Shown here: one piece after another, positions 6,594-16,728 of the stretch
How positions within the stretch are numbered: position 1 is the first letter of the stretch
Layout: the number at the start of each line of letters is the position of its first letter
DNA from: Pelagibacteraceae bacterium
GTDB lineage: Bacteria; Pseudomonadota; Alphaproteobacteria; GCA-002720895
Assembly: GCA_002717245.1 (NCBI GenBank)
Contig: PBCY01000016.1
Span: forward strand, 18,045-69,039
Direction: 5' to 3'
Length of the DNA stretch: 50,995 nt
Position numbers and translations under genes: made by a program
The notes under the pieces: model-generated
What the model was told of the DNA's origin: nothing
Databases searched by the model: none
What the model saw: the letters and a program-made list of their open reading frames with translations, nothing else

Positions 6594-8024
6594 ATGGATT
6601 TAAAATGTAAAACACCAGCTGATGTGTTAAAAGCAGCAAAAGACAATAAAGTCAAAATGGTTGATGTCAAATTTGTTGACATGCCTGGAATGTGGCAACA
6701 CTTCAGTGTGCCGCTTCATGAACTCGAAACAGATTCATTTACTGATGGTTATGGATTTGACGGTTCTTCTATTAGAGGTTATCAAGATATTAATGAAAGT
6801 GATATGTTAGTGGTTCCTGATGCAACTACTGCAATTCTTGATCCTTTTACAGCTGTCCCTACTCTATCTTTAATATGTAACATAGTTGATCCTATTACTA
6901 AAAAACGTTACGAAAAAGATCCTAGATTTATCATTCATAAAGCGGAGGAATATGTAAAAACAGGTGGTTTTGGAGACACATGTTATGTTGGTCCAGAAGC
7001 TGAGTTTTTTATTTTTGATAATATTAGGTACGATTCAGGGGTTAATTTTGGATTTTATGAAATAGACTCAGTAGAAGGTAACTGGAATACTGGAACAGAA
7101 GAAGATCCTGGTAATTTAGGACATAAGCCAAGACCAAAAGAAGGATATTTTCCTACGCCACCAGTTGACACAATGCAAGATATAAGATCTGAAATGGTTA
7201 ATGTAATGGAAGATTGTGGTTTGGACATTGAATGTCATCACCACGAAGTTGCAACCGCGGGTCAGGCTGAAATTGATATGCGTTTTCAAACAATGGCTAA
7301 GATGGCAGACCAACAAATGCTTTATAAATATATTGTAAAAAATGTTGCAAAAAATTATGGAATGTCCGCAACGTTTATGCCTAAACCTCTTTGGAATGAT
7401 AATGGTACTGGTATGCATGTGCATTCAAGTATTTGGAGAGATGGAAAACCTTTATTTGCTGGAAACAAAGAATTAGGTTTAAGTGAAATGGCACTTCATT
7501 ATATAGGTGGTATTTTAAAACATGGGCCTGCAATTTTAGCTTTTACAAATCCAACAACTAATTCTTATAAAAGATTAGTTCCTGGTTTTGAAGCGCCTGT
7601 TAACTTAGTTTATTCAGCTAGAAATAGATCAGCTGCTTGTAGAATACCTATGTACTCACAAAATCCAAAAGCTAAAAGAGTTGAATTTAGATGTCCAGAT
7701 CCTTCTGGTAATCCATACTTAGCTTTTGCAGCAATTGTTATGGCTGGATTAGATGGAATTAAAAATAAAATCGATCCAGGTAAGCCAACTGAAGGCGATT
7801 TATTCAGTATGACAGCTAGACAATTATCAAGAATAAAGACTGTACCGGGTTCTTTAGATGGAGTATTAGATGCTCTTGAAAAAGATCACAAGTTTTTATT
7901 AGAAGGCGATGTGTTTACAAAGGAACTTATAGATACATGGCTTTCATATAAAAGAGAAACTGAAGTGGATGAAATTAGACAAAGACCACATCCACATGAA
8001 TTCTTTTTATATTACGATATTTAA
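6594..8024 (+). CDS. glnA: Glutamine synthetase type I (without the adenylylation tyrosine)
   Basis: The 476-residue enzyme makes glutamine from glutamate, ammonia and ATP. It has the GS signatures DGSSIRGYQ (Asp-flap region), [10 protein letters not shown] (metal site), [10 protein letters not shown] (ATP-binding His) and NRSAACRIP. The start is ATG at 6594, eight bases after a strong GGAGG at 6581-6585. In GSI-beta enzymes the adenylylated Tyr sits in NLYDLP, 15 residues before GSL. Here the aligned residue is Phe404 (GDLFSM...VPGSL), so control by GlnE adenylylation should be impossible. The stop is one base from the stop of the convergent hydrolase gene. Confidence 0.96.
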   Translation: MDLKCKTPADVLKAAKDNKVKMVDVKFVDMPGMWQHFSVPLHELETDSFTDGYGFDGSSIRGYQDINESDMLVVPDATTAILDPFTAVPTLSLICNIVDPITKKRYEKDPRFIIHKAEEYVKTGGFGDTCYVGPEAEFFIFDNIRYDSGVNFGFYEIDSVEGNWNTGTEEDPGNLGHKPRPKEGYFPTPPVDTMQDIRSEMVNVMEDCGLDIECHHHEVATAGQAEIDMRFQTMAKMADQQMLYKYIVKNVAKNYGMSATFMPKPLWNDNGTGMHVHSSIWRDGKPLFAGNKELGLSEMALHYIGGILKHGPAILAFTNPTTNSYKRLVPGFEAPVNLVYSARNRSAACRIPMYSQNPKAKRVEFRCPDPSGNPYLAFAAIVMAGLDGIKNKIDPGKPTEGDLFSMTARQLSRIKTVPGSLDGVLDALEKDHKFLLEGDVFTKELIDTWLSYKRETEVDEIRQRPHPHEFFLYYDI

Positions 8025-8025
8025 A

Positions 8026-8556
8026 TTATTTTATAAGTTGTGAGATGTTTTTAAAATGAGGATGGTTAGATGTTTTTAACCATTCAAACAAAACCATTTC
8101 ACAACTTACTATTTGAATATTAGAATGTTTATCTAATCTACTAAGCGCAGTCAAATAATCTTTTTCATGTCTAGAGCTAACACCATCCTGCACAATATAA
8201 ACTTTTTTTTCTTTTGCTAAATTTATTGCAGTTTGTAAAACACAAACATGTGCTTCTATACCACATATTATAATTTGTTCTGAAACTTTAGTTATTTTAC
8301 TTAAAGAATTTATCGGTATTGCAAAATCTGTTTTTTCAATATTCGAAAAATTGTTTTTTTCTCTCATTTTACTAATAGTTTTTCCTAAACCTTTAGGGTA
8401 TTGTTCAGAAAAAATTACTGGTACTTTTAAAATACTTGCCGCTTTTTGAAGCTTTATTATATTATCAATAAATTTATGAGGTTTAGGCATAGCAGAAACT
8501 AATTTTTCTTGAACATCAACAACTATTAAAGCTGACTTATCTTTTTCTATTAGCAT
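8026..8556 (-). CDS. Isochorismatase-like cysteine hydrolase
   Basis: A 176-residue member of the isochorismatase superfamily. The expected triad is Asp14 in VVDVQ, Lys75 in EKTDF and Cys105 in GIEAHVCV, with the cis-peptide segment ICGIEAHVC intact. Family members hydrolyse nicotinamide, carbamoyl-type amides or isochorismate; the substrate cannot be assigned here, though the sequence is closest in feel to YcaC-type hydrolases. It lies 30 bases downstream of gcrA on the same strand and is probably co-transcribed with it. Confidence 0.82.
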   Translation of the reverse strand: MLIEKDKSALIVVDVQEKLVSAMPKPHKFIDNIIKLQKAASILKVPVIFSEQYPKGLGKTISKMREKNNFSNIEKTDFAIPINSLSKITKVSEQIIICGIEAHVCVLQTAINLAKEKKVYIVQDGVSSRHEKDYLTALSRLDKHSNIQIVSCEMVLFEWLKTSNHPHFKNISQLIK

Positions 8557-8586
8557 TTTAATATTCTACTAAAAGAAATAAAAAAA

Positions 8587-8910
8587 TTAACTTGCTTGTT
8601 TTTGTTTTTTTTGTTCTTCGATTATAAGTCTGCAATGAAAGGCACAATATTCTCGTCCTGGCTGAGATGTCATATTGCAATTTGAATGTGAACAGATTTT
8701 TGGTTGATATAACTCTTCTACATTATTATTTTCTTCATAATTAATGTCCTCATTATCCTCTAATCTACTAGGATGTTTAGGTAATTTTAACCTATTTGCT
8801 TTTCCAATAACTGCATTTCTAGTTGTTCTCAATTGAAGAGCAATTATTCTTGCTGGTTCGCCTCTACTCCACAGTTTCTTTAATATATCAACTTCTTCTT
8901 TTGACCACAT
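8587..8910 (-). CDS. gcrA: GcrA-family cell cycle regulator
   Basis: A 107-residue protein beginning MWSKEEVDILKKLWSRGEPA, with TRNAVIGKANRLKLPKH at residues 29-45, the diagnostic GcrA helix-turn-helix. A linker of acidic residues leads to a C-terminal cysteine/histidine segment (CSHSNC ... YCAFHC) matching the FCG...YC..H end of GcrA proteins but shorter than the Caulobacter form (about 170 residues). GcrA acts with sigma-70 at CcrM-methylated promoters to drive cell-cycle genes. Two NrdR-box-like 16-mers 31 bases apart lie in its upstream region. Confidence 0.88.
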   Translation of the reverse strand: MWSKEEVDILKKLWSRGEPARIIALQLRTTRNAVIGKANRLKLPKHPSRLEDNEDINYEENNNVEELYQPKICSHSNCNMTSQPGREYCAFHCRLIIEEQKKQKQAS

Positions 8911-8945
8911 ATTTCTACTACATATTGATTACTTATAATAGTACC

Positions 8946-8992
8946 ATACTATATGATTTAATCAAGTACTTTTTATATACTATATATAGTAG
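8946..8992 (-). promoter_or_regulatory. Tandem NrdR-box-like operators upstream of gcrA
   Basis: ATACTATATATAGTAG at 8977-8992 matches the NrdR-box core CWATATATWG completely. A second, half-conserved copy, ATACTATATGATTTAA, begins at 8946, exactly 31 bases away, which is the usual helical phasing of NrdR operator pairs. The pair lies 36-82 bases upstream of the gcrA start and just after the metE stop. A promoter-like TTGATT is present between them on the minus strand, with a poor -10. Confidence 0.45.
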
Positions 8993-8993
8993 A

Positions 8994-11267
8994 TTATCTT
9001 AGTCCCTTGGCAACAGAGGTCATAGACTTTAATGATTTTTTGACTTCAGGCCATCCTCTGGTTTTTAAACCACAATCAGGATTAACCCATATTTTATCAA
9101 CATCTAAATACTTTTTAGCTTTTTCTAATAATATCTTCATTTCTTTTGCGGTTGGAACTCTTGGCGAATGTATATCATATACACCTGGTCCAATTGAATT
9201 TGGATATTTATATGCTTTAAAAGAGTCCAATAATTCCATATTTGACCTTGATGTTTCAATTGATATTACATCAGCATCTAATTTCTCAATTGAATCTAAA
9301 ATATCATCAAATTCACAATAACACATATGTGTATGTATTTGAGTTTCATCTTTCACTGAAGAGGATGCAATTTTAAATGAGTCTATAGCCCAATTTAAAT
9401 AATTATTCCATTCACGTTTTCTTAAAGGTAACCCTTCTCTAAGTGCTGGCTCATCAATTTGTATAATTTGTAAACCATTTTTTTCTAAATCTAAAACTTC
9501 ATCCAAAAGTGCTAAAGCGATTTGTTTACAGGTAATTTCTCTTGGTTGATCATCTCTAACAAATGACCATTGCAAAATAGTAACAGGTCCAGTTAACATA
9601 CCTTTAACAATTTTTTTAGTTAATGACTGAGCAAATTTAGACCAAAATACAGTCATGGATTTTGATCGAGATATATCACCAAAAATAATTGGAGGCTTAA
9701 CGCATCTTGAACCATAACTTTGCACCCAACCAAACTTTGTAAATATAAAACCTTTTAATTTTTCACCGAAGTATTCGACCATGTCATTTCTTTCAAATTC
9801 TCCGTGCACAATTACATCTATATCAATTTTTTCCTGAAACTTAATTGCTTTTTTTGTTTCTCTTTTTAAAAAGTTCTCATAAGTTTTTTTTGTTATTTCT
9901 TTTTTTTTATATTTTAATCTTAATTTTCTTACTTCTTTAGTTTGAGGAAAAGATCCAATAGTAGTTGTTGGAAATAAAGGTAAATTTAATTCTTCTTGCA
10001 ACATTTTTCTTAAAAAATATTTATTATTTCTTGAAAGCATCTTTGAATTTATAGATTTAATTCTTTTTTTAACCTTTTGATCATTAATAAGTTTCGAATT
10101 CTTTCTTTTTTTCAACGAAATAGAATTATTAATTAAATAATTACTTTTTATCAAAAAATTTGAATTAAAATATTTTTGTAAAAAAACAATTTCTATTAAC
10201 TTTTGATCAGCAAAAGCTAACCAATCTTTTACATTAGCATTTAAATCCCTTTCATTATCCAATGAAACTGGGCTATGAAGCAATGAACAAGAGGAAGAAA
10301 TAATAATTTTGTCATCCTTTATTCTTCTTTTTATTTTTCTTAAAATTTCAATTGATCTTGATAAATCGTTTTTCCAAATATTTCTACCATTAATAATTCC
10401 TGCTGAAAATAATTTATTTTTAGGGAAGTTTAATAAAATTTTATCTAAATCTTTATTTAAAGTATTTACTAAATCTATATGCAATCCATCAACATTTAGT
10501 TTTTTTAAAAGATTATAATTTGGAAGAATAGAAGAAAAATATGAAGTTAATAAAATTTTTGGTGAATTTTTACTTAATGATTTATATGTTGAAATAAATT
10601 TTTTTTTTAAACTTCCATCTAAATCTAGTGATAGTATCGGTTCGTCTATTTGAACCCATTCAGCCCCGAAATCTTTTAATAATTTTAATATTTGTTTATA
10701 TACTGGAACTAATTTACTTAACAAATTAAATTTATTAAATTTCTTACTTGCTGACTTTCCTAAATGTAAAAATGATAAAGGTCCTAAAATAACCGGTCTT
10801 GTTTTTATACCAAAGTTTTTAGCTTCTAAAAATTCATCTATAATTTTATAAAAAGATAATTTAAAATTCTGATTTGGTTTAAATTCAGGAACTATATAAT
10901 GATAATTTGTGTCAAACCATTTTGTCATTTCCATTGCTTTAAGATCTATTTTTCCATTCTGATACCCTCTCGCCATAGCAAAATATAAATCAAGAATATT
11001 CTTTTTTTTTAACTTATTAAATCTATCTGGTATAACATTTAATGTTAAACACATGTCTAAAACATGGTCGTATAATGAAAAATCATTAGAAGGAATATAA
11101 TTAATTCCTGATTTTTTTTGTTTGATCCAATTACTTTTCTTTATTTCAGATATCTTTTTAAACAAATAATCTTCATTTATTTCTTTTTTCCAAAAAGACT
11201 CTAGTAACCATTTTAATTCTCTATTTGAACCAATTCTTGGATATCCTAAATTTGAGCTTAATATCAT
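8994..11267 (-). CDS. metE: Cobalamin-independent methionine synthase
   Basis: The 757-residue enzyme transfers a methyl group from methyltetrahydropteroyl-triglutamate to homocysteine without vitamin B12. It shows the two-barrel MetE layout: the N-terminal half starts LGYPRIGSNRELKW and the C-terminal half starts FPTTTIGSFPQTKEVR. The zinc ligands are present in HMCYC (around residues 647-649) and DCGLKTR (Cys732). A lysine-rich linker joins the barrels near residues 385-415. It begins nine bases after mgtE, leaving no space for a SAM riboswitch directly upstream. Confidence 0.96.
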   Translation of the reverse strand: MILSSNLGYPRIGSNRELKWLLESFWKKEINEDYLFKKISEIKKSNWIKQKKSGINYIPSNDFSLYDHVLDMCLTLNVIPDRFNKLKKKNILDLYFAMARGYQNGKIDLKAMEMTKWFDTNYHYIVPEFKPNQNFKLSFYKIIDEFLEAKNFGIKTRPVILGPLSFLHLGKSASKKFNKFNLLSKLVPVYKQILKLLKDFGAEWVQIDEPILSLDLDGSLKKKFISTYKSLSKNSPKILLTSYFSSILPNYNLLKKLNVDGLHIDLVNTLNKDLDKILLNFPKNKLFSAGIINGRNIWKNDLSRSIEILRKIKRRIKDDKIIISSSCSLLHSPVSLDNERDLNANVKDWLAFADQKLIEIVFLQKYFNSNFLIKSNYLINNSISLKKRKNSKLINDQKVKKRIKSINSKMLSRNNKYFLRKMLQEELNLPLFPTTTIGSFPQTKEVRKLRLKYKKKEITKKTYENFLKRETKKAIKFQEKIDIDVIVHGEFERNDMVEYFGEKLKGFIFTKFGWVQSYGSRCVKPPIIFGDISRSKSMTVFWSKFAQSLTKKIVKGMLTGPVTILQWSFVRDDQPREITCKQIALALLDEVLDLEKNGLQIIQIDEPALREGLPLRKREWNNYLNWAIDSFKIASSSVKDETQIHTHMCYCEFDDILDSIEKLDADVISIETSRSNMELLDSFKAYKYPNSIGPGVYDIHSPRVPTAKEMKILLEKAKKYLDVDKIWVNPDCGLKTRGWPEVKKSLKSMTSVAKGLR

Positions 11268-11276
11268 AAAAAAATA

Positions 11277-12686
11277 TTATAATAAATAAATAGAACCAAG
11301 TCCTAAAAAAGTAAAAAAACCAAATATATCAGTTATTGTAGTAAGGACAACAGTAGATGCAATCGCTGGATCTATTCCAGTTTTATCTAATATTAATGGT
11401 ATTAAAATTCCTGACAAACAAGCTATTATTAAATTTAGTATCATTGCTGCAGCAATAACTAAACCTAATAAAGGTAAATTAAACCAATACGAAGCTATAG
11501 TGCCAATTATAGCGGCAAATATTAAACCATTAATAGCTCCTACTGCAAATTCTTTACCAATTACTCTTAACGCATTCGCTCTAGTAATTTCTCTTAAAGC
11601 TAATGAACGAACTGCAACTGTAAGAGTTTGTGTGCCAGCATTACCACCCATAGACGCAACTATTGGCATTAGTATAGCAAGTGCTACCACTTGTTTTAAA
11701 GATGCTTCAAAAATACCTATTACAAAAGAAGCCGCAATAGCAGTTAGTAAATTAATAAATAACCAACTAAATCTAGATTTTATTGTTTGCAAAACAGCGC
11801 TGTATGTATCTCCTGATTGAACACCGCTTAATCTTAACAAATCTTCTTCTGCTTCTTCTTCAATGATATCAATAATATCGTCATGATTTATTTGACCTAC
11901 TATTTTTCCAGATTTATCCACAACTGGTGCCGCTATTAAATTATTTTGTTTAAAACCTAGTGCTATTTCTTCTTGGTCGGTGTCAATAGGTATAGTTTTA
12001 AATTGGGTATTCATTAAATCTTTAACTATTGTATTGCTACTTGATCTAACAATAGTATTTAAATTTAAAGTCCCTATTGGTTTTTTTTTACTATCTAAAA
12101 TATAAACTTCATAAATATCATCTGGCAATAAATCTTTTTTTTGGCGTAAAAATTTTAATGTTTTTCCTATTGTCCATGAAGCAGATATTGAAACAACATT
12201 TGTTGACATAATACGACCTGCTGTATTCTCAGGAAATTTTAATCCTTTCTTTACTAATTCTCTTTGACTTTTTTTTGGAAGTAATTTTAAGTATTGACCT
12301 CTTAAATCATCATCTAGCTCTTCTAATACAACAATTAAATCATCAGTGTCTAATTTTGAAACAACATTTAAAAAAGTATGCTCTCCTACTACTGAAATTA
12401 TTTCTTTTCTAATATCTTTATCTAATTCTAGAATTATTTCAGGTTCAATTGATGAGCCTAAAAAAAATATTAATTTTTTTCTATTAGTAGCATCTAGTTG
12501 TTCAATAATATTGGCCAATTCACCAGAACTAACATCAGATAACAAACTTTGTGTTTTATCTATTAAACCTAAATTAATTGAATCCATTAATGCGTGAATA
12601 AATTTAGAAGGAACTGGAGTAATTACTTTCTTTAATTTATCGTAATTAGTTTTTTTATTAAAAAATTTATTAAAAGATTTAAACAT
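11277..12686 (-). CDS. mgtE: Magnesium transporter MgtE
   Basis: A 469-residue channel with the MgtE order: an acidic alpha-superhelical N domain (about residues 30-130), paired CBS domains (about 135-255), a connecting helix and five membrane helices (about 285-469). ASMGGNAGTQTLTVAVRSLA and TTITDIFGFFTFLGLG carry the conserved pore-region residues, including the selectivity aspartate. It conducts Mg2+ and closes when the cytosolic domains bind Mg2+. I chose ATG at 12686; a TTG two codons upstream is also in frame. It is followed nine bases later by metE and preceded by tRNA-Leu. Confidence 0.93.
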   Translation of the reverse strand: MFKSFNKFFNKKTNYDKLKKVITPVPSKFIHALMDSINLGLIDKTQSLLSDVSSGELANIIEQLDATNRKKLIFFLGSSIEPEIILELDKDIRKEIISVVGEHTFLNVVSKLDTDDLIVVLEELDDDLRGQYLKLLPKKSQRELVKKGLKFPENTAGRIMSTNVVSISASWTIGKTLKFLRQKKDLLPDDIYEVYILDSKKKPIGTLNLNTIVRSSSNTIVKDLMNTQFKTIPIDTDQEEIALGFKQNNLIAAPVVDKSGKIVGQINHDDIIDIIEEEAEEDLLRLSGVQSGDTYSAVLQTIKSRFSWLFINLLTAIAASFVIGIFEASLKQVVALAILMPIVASMGGNAGTQTLTVAVRSLALREITRANALRVIGKEFAVGAINGLIFAAIIGTIASYWFNLPLLGLVIAAAMILNLIIACLSGILIPLILDKTGIDPAIASTVVLTTITDIFGFFTFLGLGSIYLL

Positions 12687-12750
12687 TTTCAAAAAATTAA
12701 AAAATTATTCATAGATATTGTTTTTAAAACACTGTTTTTCAATCAAAAAA

Positions 12751-12837
12751 TGGTGCGGCCGAGAAGACTTGAACTTCCACAGGATTACTCCCACAGCGCC
12801 CTCAACGCTGCGCGTCTACCAATTCCGCCACGGCCGC
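12751..12837 (-). tRNA. tRNA-Leu (anticodon GAG)
   Basis: Read on the minus strand from 12837 to 12751, it has acceptor GCGGCCG/CGGCCGC, anticodon stem CAGCG/CGCTG around loop TTGAGGG, a long class II variable arm (TGGGAGTAATCC), a T arm and an encoded CCA end. The anticodon is GAG. The total is 87 bases with CCA. Confidence 0.96.
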
Positions 12838-12897
12838 ATACTAATAAATAAAAAAATTAACGAAATTTTTAAAATTGATTAGAAGATAAAGATAAAT

Positions 12898-13203
12898 TTA
12901 TTTGGATTCAAGAATTTTTATATCTTTAATATCTTTATTAACATTACTAATTTTATCAATAAAATTAACAATAACATCATTAACTTCTGCCAAAGGAGGG
13001 CCTTCTTTACATTTATTTATCATTTTATTTATATCTTCTTCTTTACCTAATATTTCAGCTTCAACCCTATTACTAGTTATATTTCTAACCCAACCAATCA
13101 GATTATTTGCAATTCCAACTTTTCTAAACCACCATCTATAAGAAACTCCCTGAACTTTTCCTGTTATTATTATGTGAGCTATTTTTAAAGAAATCTTATT
13201 CAT
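12898..13203 (-). CDS. acyP: Acylphosphatase
   Basis: The 101-residue enzyme has the acylphosphatase signatures GKVQGVSYRWWFRK (the phosphate-binding loop and arginine) and GWVRN (the catalytic asparagine), followed by the conserved EAEILG and GPPLAEV segments. It hydrolyses acyl phosphates. The ATG at 13203 is preferred over an in-frame TTG three codons upstream. Its start overlaps the 3' end of pccA by eight bases, so it is probably translated from the carboxylase mRNA. A C-terminal Asn/Asp/Lys stretch makes it slightly longer than the usual 90-95 residues. Confidence 0.9.
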   Translation of the reverse strand: MNKISLKIAHIIITGKVQGVSYRWWFRKVGIANNLIGWVRNITSNRVEAEILGKEEDINKMINKCKEGPPLAEVNDVIVNFIDKISNVNKDIKDIKILESK

Positions 13204-15172
13204 CAAATTCAATTAATACTTGATCTACTTCAACAGCATCGTTCTCTTTTATATTAACTTTTTTAATTTTTGCATCTTTAGTTGCAGTTATTAAATTCTC
13301 CATTTTCATTGCTTCAAGAACTAAAATATTTTCACCAGATTTTATTTTCTGGCCATCTTTAACATTTACAGAAACAATTTTTCCTGGCATTGGGGCTAAT
13401 AAAAATTTTGATAAATCTTTTTCTTCTTCTTCAATCATATATTTTTCTAAATTTGCCGTACTTTTATCATAAAAATTAAAATTTAGAGAATGATCTAAGT
13501 AAGTAATAGAAAATTGATTATTTAATTTATCAAACTGAAGTAAATATTTTTTTTTATTAATTGTTATATAAACTAATCCTTCATTTGTTTTCCATAAACT
13601 TTTAACTCTAAACTGTATGTTTCCATAAAGGATTTTAATAAAACCTTTTTTACTTTCTTTTATTTGAATGGAAAGTCTTTTTTTATTAAAAATTAAAGTA
13701 AAAAATTTTTCTTTTTGATTAACATAATTATAATTTTGTTGTTTTAAAAATTTATAACCAATAAAAGAAGCGGCTGGTATGAATATTTTTTCTAAAAGTT
13801 TATTAGATGGGTCTGTATAATTATAACCATCTTTGTATTCTTCATCCAATAAACCTGTATGAATATCACCTTTATAAAATTTATCTGATTTAAATATAGA
13901 TATTAAAAACTTAATATTATTATTAAATCCTCTTATATAAAAAGAATTTAAAGCATCTATCATTGTAGATATACATTTTTTTCTATTTTTTCCATTAACA
14001 ACAAGCTTTGCAAGCATCGGATCGTAATTAATACTTATTTCGGAACCATCCATAATACCTGAATCTAAACGTACATTCTTTTTATCAATTGGTTCAATAT
14101 ATTTTTTTACCCGACCAACTGAAGGTAAAAAATTTCTAATCGGGTCTTCAGAATATATTCTTGCTTCCATTGCCCAACCCTTTATTTTTACATCTTGTTG
14201 TTTTATTTTTAACTTTTCATCATTAGCAACTTTTATCATTTGCTCAACTAAATCTATTCCTGTAATTTCTTCAGTTACTGGATGTTCAACTTGTAACCTA
14301 GTGTTCATTTCTAAAAAATAAAAATTACTCTTGCTATCAACTATAAATTCTACTGTTCCTGCTGACTGATAACCAACTTCTTTAGCTAAAGCTACAGCCT
14401 GTTCTCCCATTTCTTTTCTTAACTTTTTTGAAACAACTGAGCTTGGTGCTTCTTCTATAATTTTTTGATGTCTTCTTTGAATTGAACACTCTCTTTCTCC
14501 TAAATATATTACATTGCCAAATTTGTCTGCTAAGACTTGTATCTCAATATGTCTTGGTTTTTCGATATACTTTTCAATAAATACTCTTGAATCGCCAAAA
14601 CTAGATTTTGCTTCACTAGAAGCTAGTTGAAAAGCATCTTTTACTTCTTTATTATTTCTTACAATCCTCATACCTTTACCACCTCCTCCAGCTGATGCTT
14701 TTATCATTAATGGAAATCCTATATCTTTAGCAATTTCTGATGCGTGATTATCATTCTTTATAACATCATTAAATCCTGGGATAGTATTAACTTTCGCCTT
14801 AATAGCTAAATTTTTTGACTTTATTTTATCACCCATGATTTTTATTGCTTCGATGTTAGGGCCTATGAATTTTATTTTTTCTTTGAATAATTTTTGAACA
14901 AATTGAGCGTTTTCTGATAAAAAACCATAACCTGGATGAATTGCATCTGCGTTAGTTTCTTTAACTGCATCAATAATTTTTTTTATAGATAAATAACTTT
15001 CAGAAGCTTGTGCTGGTCCTAATAAAAAAGATTCATCTGCTTCTAACACATGTTTTGAATATTCATCAGCCTCAGAATAAACAGCAACTGTTTTAATTCC
15101 CATTTTTCTTGCAGTTTTTATTACTCTACATGCAATTTCTCCTCTATTTGCAATTAGTATTTTTCTAATCAT
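13196..15172 (-). CDS. pccA: Propionyl-CoA carboxylase alpha subunit (biotin carboxylase plus biotin carrier)
   Basis: A 658-residue protein with the biotin carboxylase domain (about residues 1-445, including NRGEIACRVI, HPGYGFLSEN, the glycine-rich ATP loop ASAGGGGKGM, and FLEMNTRLQVEHPVTE), a divergent middle region, and a biotinyl domain whose attachment lysine is Lys623 in EAMKMEN. It carboxylates biotin for transfer by the beta subunit encoded four bases upstream. Propionyl-CoA is the most likely substrate from the gene pair, but acetyl-CoA or methylcrotonyl-CoA cannot be excluded. Confidence 0.88.
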   Translation of the reverse strand: MIRKILIANRGEIACRVIKTARKMGIKTVAVYSEADEYSKHVLEADESFLLGPAQASESYLSIKKIIDAVKETNADAIHPGYGFLSENAQFVQKLFKEKIKFIGPNIEAIKIMGDKIKSKNLAIKAKVNTIPGFNDVIKNDNHASEIAKDIGFPLMIKASAGGGGKGMRIVRNNKEVKDAFQLASSEAKSSFGDSRVFIEKYIEKPRHIEIQVLADKFGNVIYLGERECSIQRRHQKIIEEAPSSVVSKKLRKEMGEQAVALAKEVGYQSAGTVEFIVDSKSNFYFLEMNTRLQVEHPVTEEITGIDLVEQMIKVANDEKLKIKQQDVKIKGWAMEARIYSEDPIRNFLPSVGRVKKYIEPIDKKNVRLDSGIMDGSEISINYDPMLAKLVVNGKNRKKCISTMIDALNSFYIRGFNNNIKFLISIFKSDKFYKGDIHTGLLDEEYKDGYNYTDPSNKLLEKIFIPAASFIGYKFLKQQNYNYVNQKEKFFTLIFNKKRLSIQIKESKKGFIKILYGNIQFRVKSLWKTNEGLVYITINKKKYLLQFDKLNNQFSITYLDHSLNFNFYDKSTANLEKYMIEEEEKDLSKFLLAPMPGKIVSVNVKDGQKIKSGENILVLEAMKMENLITATKDAKIKKVNIKENDAVEVDQVLIEFDE

Positions 15173-15175
15173 TAT

Positions 15176-16708
15176 TTAAAGCGGAATATTATTATGTTTC
15201 TTTGGTGGGTTTTTTAAAAATTTATTTTTTAACATTTTTAAAGCTTTGCAAATTCTAGCTCTAGTTCCTGCAGGACGAATTATATCATCAATAAATCCCC
15301 TCGAGCCTGCAATAAAAGGGTTTGCAAATTTTTCTCTATATTCTTCAGTTCTTTCTGCAATCTTTTTTTTGTTTTTTAAATCTTCTCTAAAAATTATTTC
15401 AACAGCTCCTTTAGGTCCCATAACGGCAATTTCAGCTGTTGGCCATGCATAATTTACATCTCCTCTTAAATGTTTAGAACTCATAACATCGTAAGCGCCA
15501 CCATAAGCTTTTCGAGTTATAATAGTAATTTTAGGAACTGTCGCCTCTGTAAAAGCAAATAATAATTTAGACCCATGCTTAATAATTCCACCGTATTCTT
15601 GTTTGGTTCCAGGTAAAAAACCAGGAACATCAACAAAAGTAATTATTGGTATATTAAAACAATCGCAATATCTAACAAATCTTGCTGCTTTTCTAGATGA
15701 ATCAATATCCAAACATCCGGCTAAAACTGTTGGTTGATTTGCAACAACTCCTATTGGTTGGCCATCCATACGAGCAAAACCAGTGATAATATTTTTTGCA
15801 TAGTTTTCTTGGATTTCAAAAAAATCCTCATTATCTACAATTTTATTAATAACCTCTTTCATATCGTATGGCTTGTTTGGATTTTTAGGAACAATTGTGT
15901 TTAATGAAGATTCACTTCTATCAAATTTATCAGTTTTTTTTGCTTGAGGAGGCTTTTCTCTAAAAGAAGATGGCATAAAATCAAACAATCTTCTAATTTC
16001 TTTTAAAGCAACAATATCATTTTTAAAAGATCCATCAGCTACACTTGATTTAGTTGTATGTGTTGATGCACCTCCAAGTTGTTCATGGTTGACGTTCTCA
16101 TGTGTAACAGTTTTTACGACATCTGGACCAGTTACAAACATATATGAAGTTTTATTTACCATAAATATAAAATCTGTCATTGCTGGAGAATAAACTGCGC
16201 CACCTGCACAAGGTCCCATAATTACTGAAATTTGTGGTATTACTCCTGAAGCTAAAACGTTTTGTTCAAATACTTTAGCGTATGCAGCTAATGAATCTAC
16301 TCCTTCTTGAATTCGCGCTCCTCCTGAGTCATTTAATCCAATTACAGGAGCACCAACCTGCATTGCTTTTTCCATAATTTTAACAATTTTATTTGCGTGA
16401 GCCTCTGATAAAGAACCTCCAAAAACAGTAAAATCTTGGCTAAATACAAAAACCTGTCTACCATTTATAGTGCCGTGTCCAGTAACTACGCCATCTCCAG
16501 GTACTTTATTTTTTGCCATACCAAAATCAGTAGATCTATGTTCAACAAACATGTCCCATTCCTCAAAAGAATCTTTATCTAACAATAATTCTAATCTTTC
16601 TCTTGCAGTTAATTTGCCTTTTGCGTGCTGAGCTTCAATACGATTATCACCGCCACCCTTTTGAGCCTTCTTTCTTTTTTCTTCTAATAATTTGATTATA
16701 TCTTTCAT
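15176..16708 (-). CDS. pccB: Propionyl-CoA carboxylase beta subunit (carboxyltransferase)
   Basis: A 510-residue carboxyltransferase with two crotonase-like halves. Typical segments include [59 protein letters not shown] and, in the C-terminal half, [21 protein letters not shown] and [17 protein letters not shown]. The carboxyl group is moved from biotin to propionyl-CoA to give methylmalonyl-CoA. The family length and motifs match PccB more closely than methylcrotonyl-CoA carboxylase. It begins the pccB-pccA-acyP run. Confidence 0.92.
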   Translation of the reverse strand: MKDIIKLLEEKRKKAQKGGGDNRIEAQHAKGKLTARERLELLLDKDSFEEWDMFVEHRSTDFGMAKNKVPGDGVVTGHGTINGRQVFVFSQDFTVFGGSLSEAHANKIVKIMEKAMQVGAPVIGLNDSGGARIQEGVDSLAAYAKVFEQNVLASGVIPQISVIMGPCAGGAVYSPAMTDFIFMVNKTSYMFVTGPDVVKTVTHENVNHEQLGGASTHTTKSSVADGSFKNDIVALKEIRRLFDFMPSSFREKPPQAKKTDKFDRSESSLNTIVPKNPNKPYDMKEVINKIVDNEDFFEIQENYAKNIITGFARMDGQPIGVVANQPTVLAGCLDIDSSRKAARFVRYCDCFNIPIITFVDVPGFLPGTKQEYGGIIKHGSKLLFAFTEATVPKITIITRKAYGGAYDVMSSKHLRGDVNYAWPTAEIAVMGPKGAVEIIFREDLKNKKKIAERTEEYREKFANPFIAGSRGFIDDIIRPAGTRARICKALKMLKNKFLKNPPKKHNNIPL

Positions 16709-16728
16709 AAGAAAATAAATTAAAGAGT

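Noticed and set aside
11261-11300. A SAM riboswitch upstream of metE
   Set aside because: Only nine bases separate mgtE and metE, and no conserved riboswitch core was found there.
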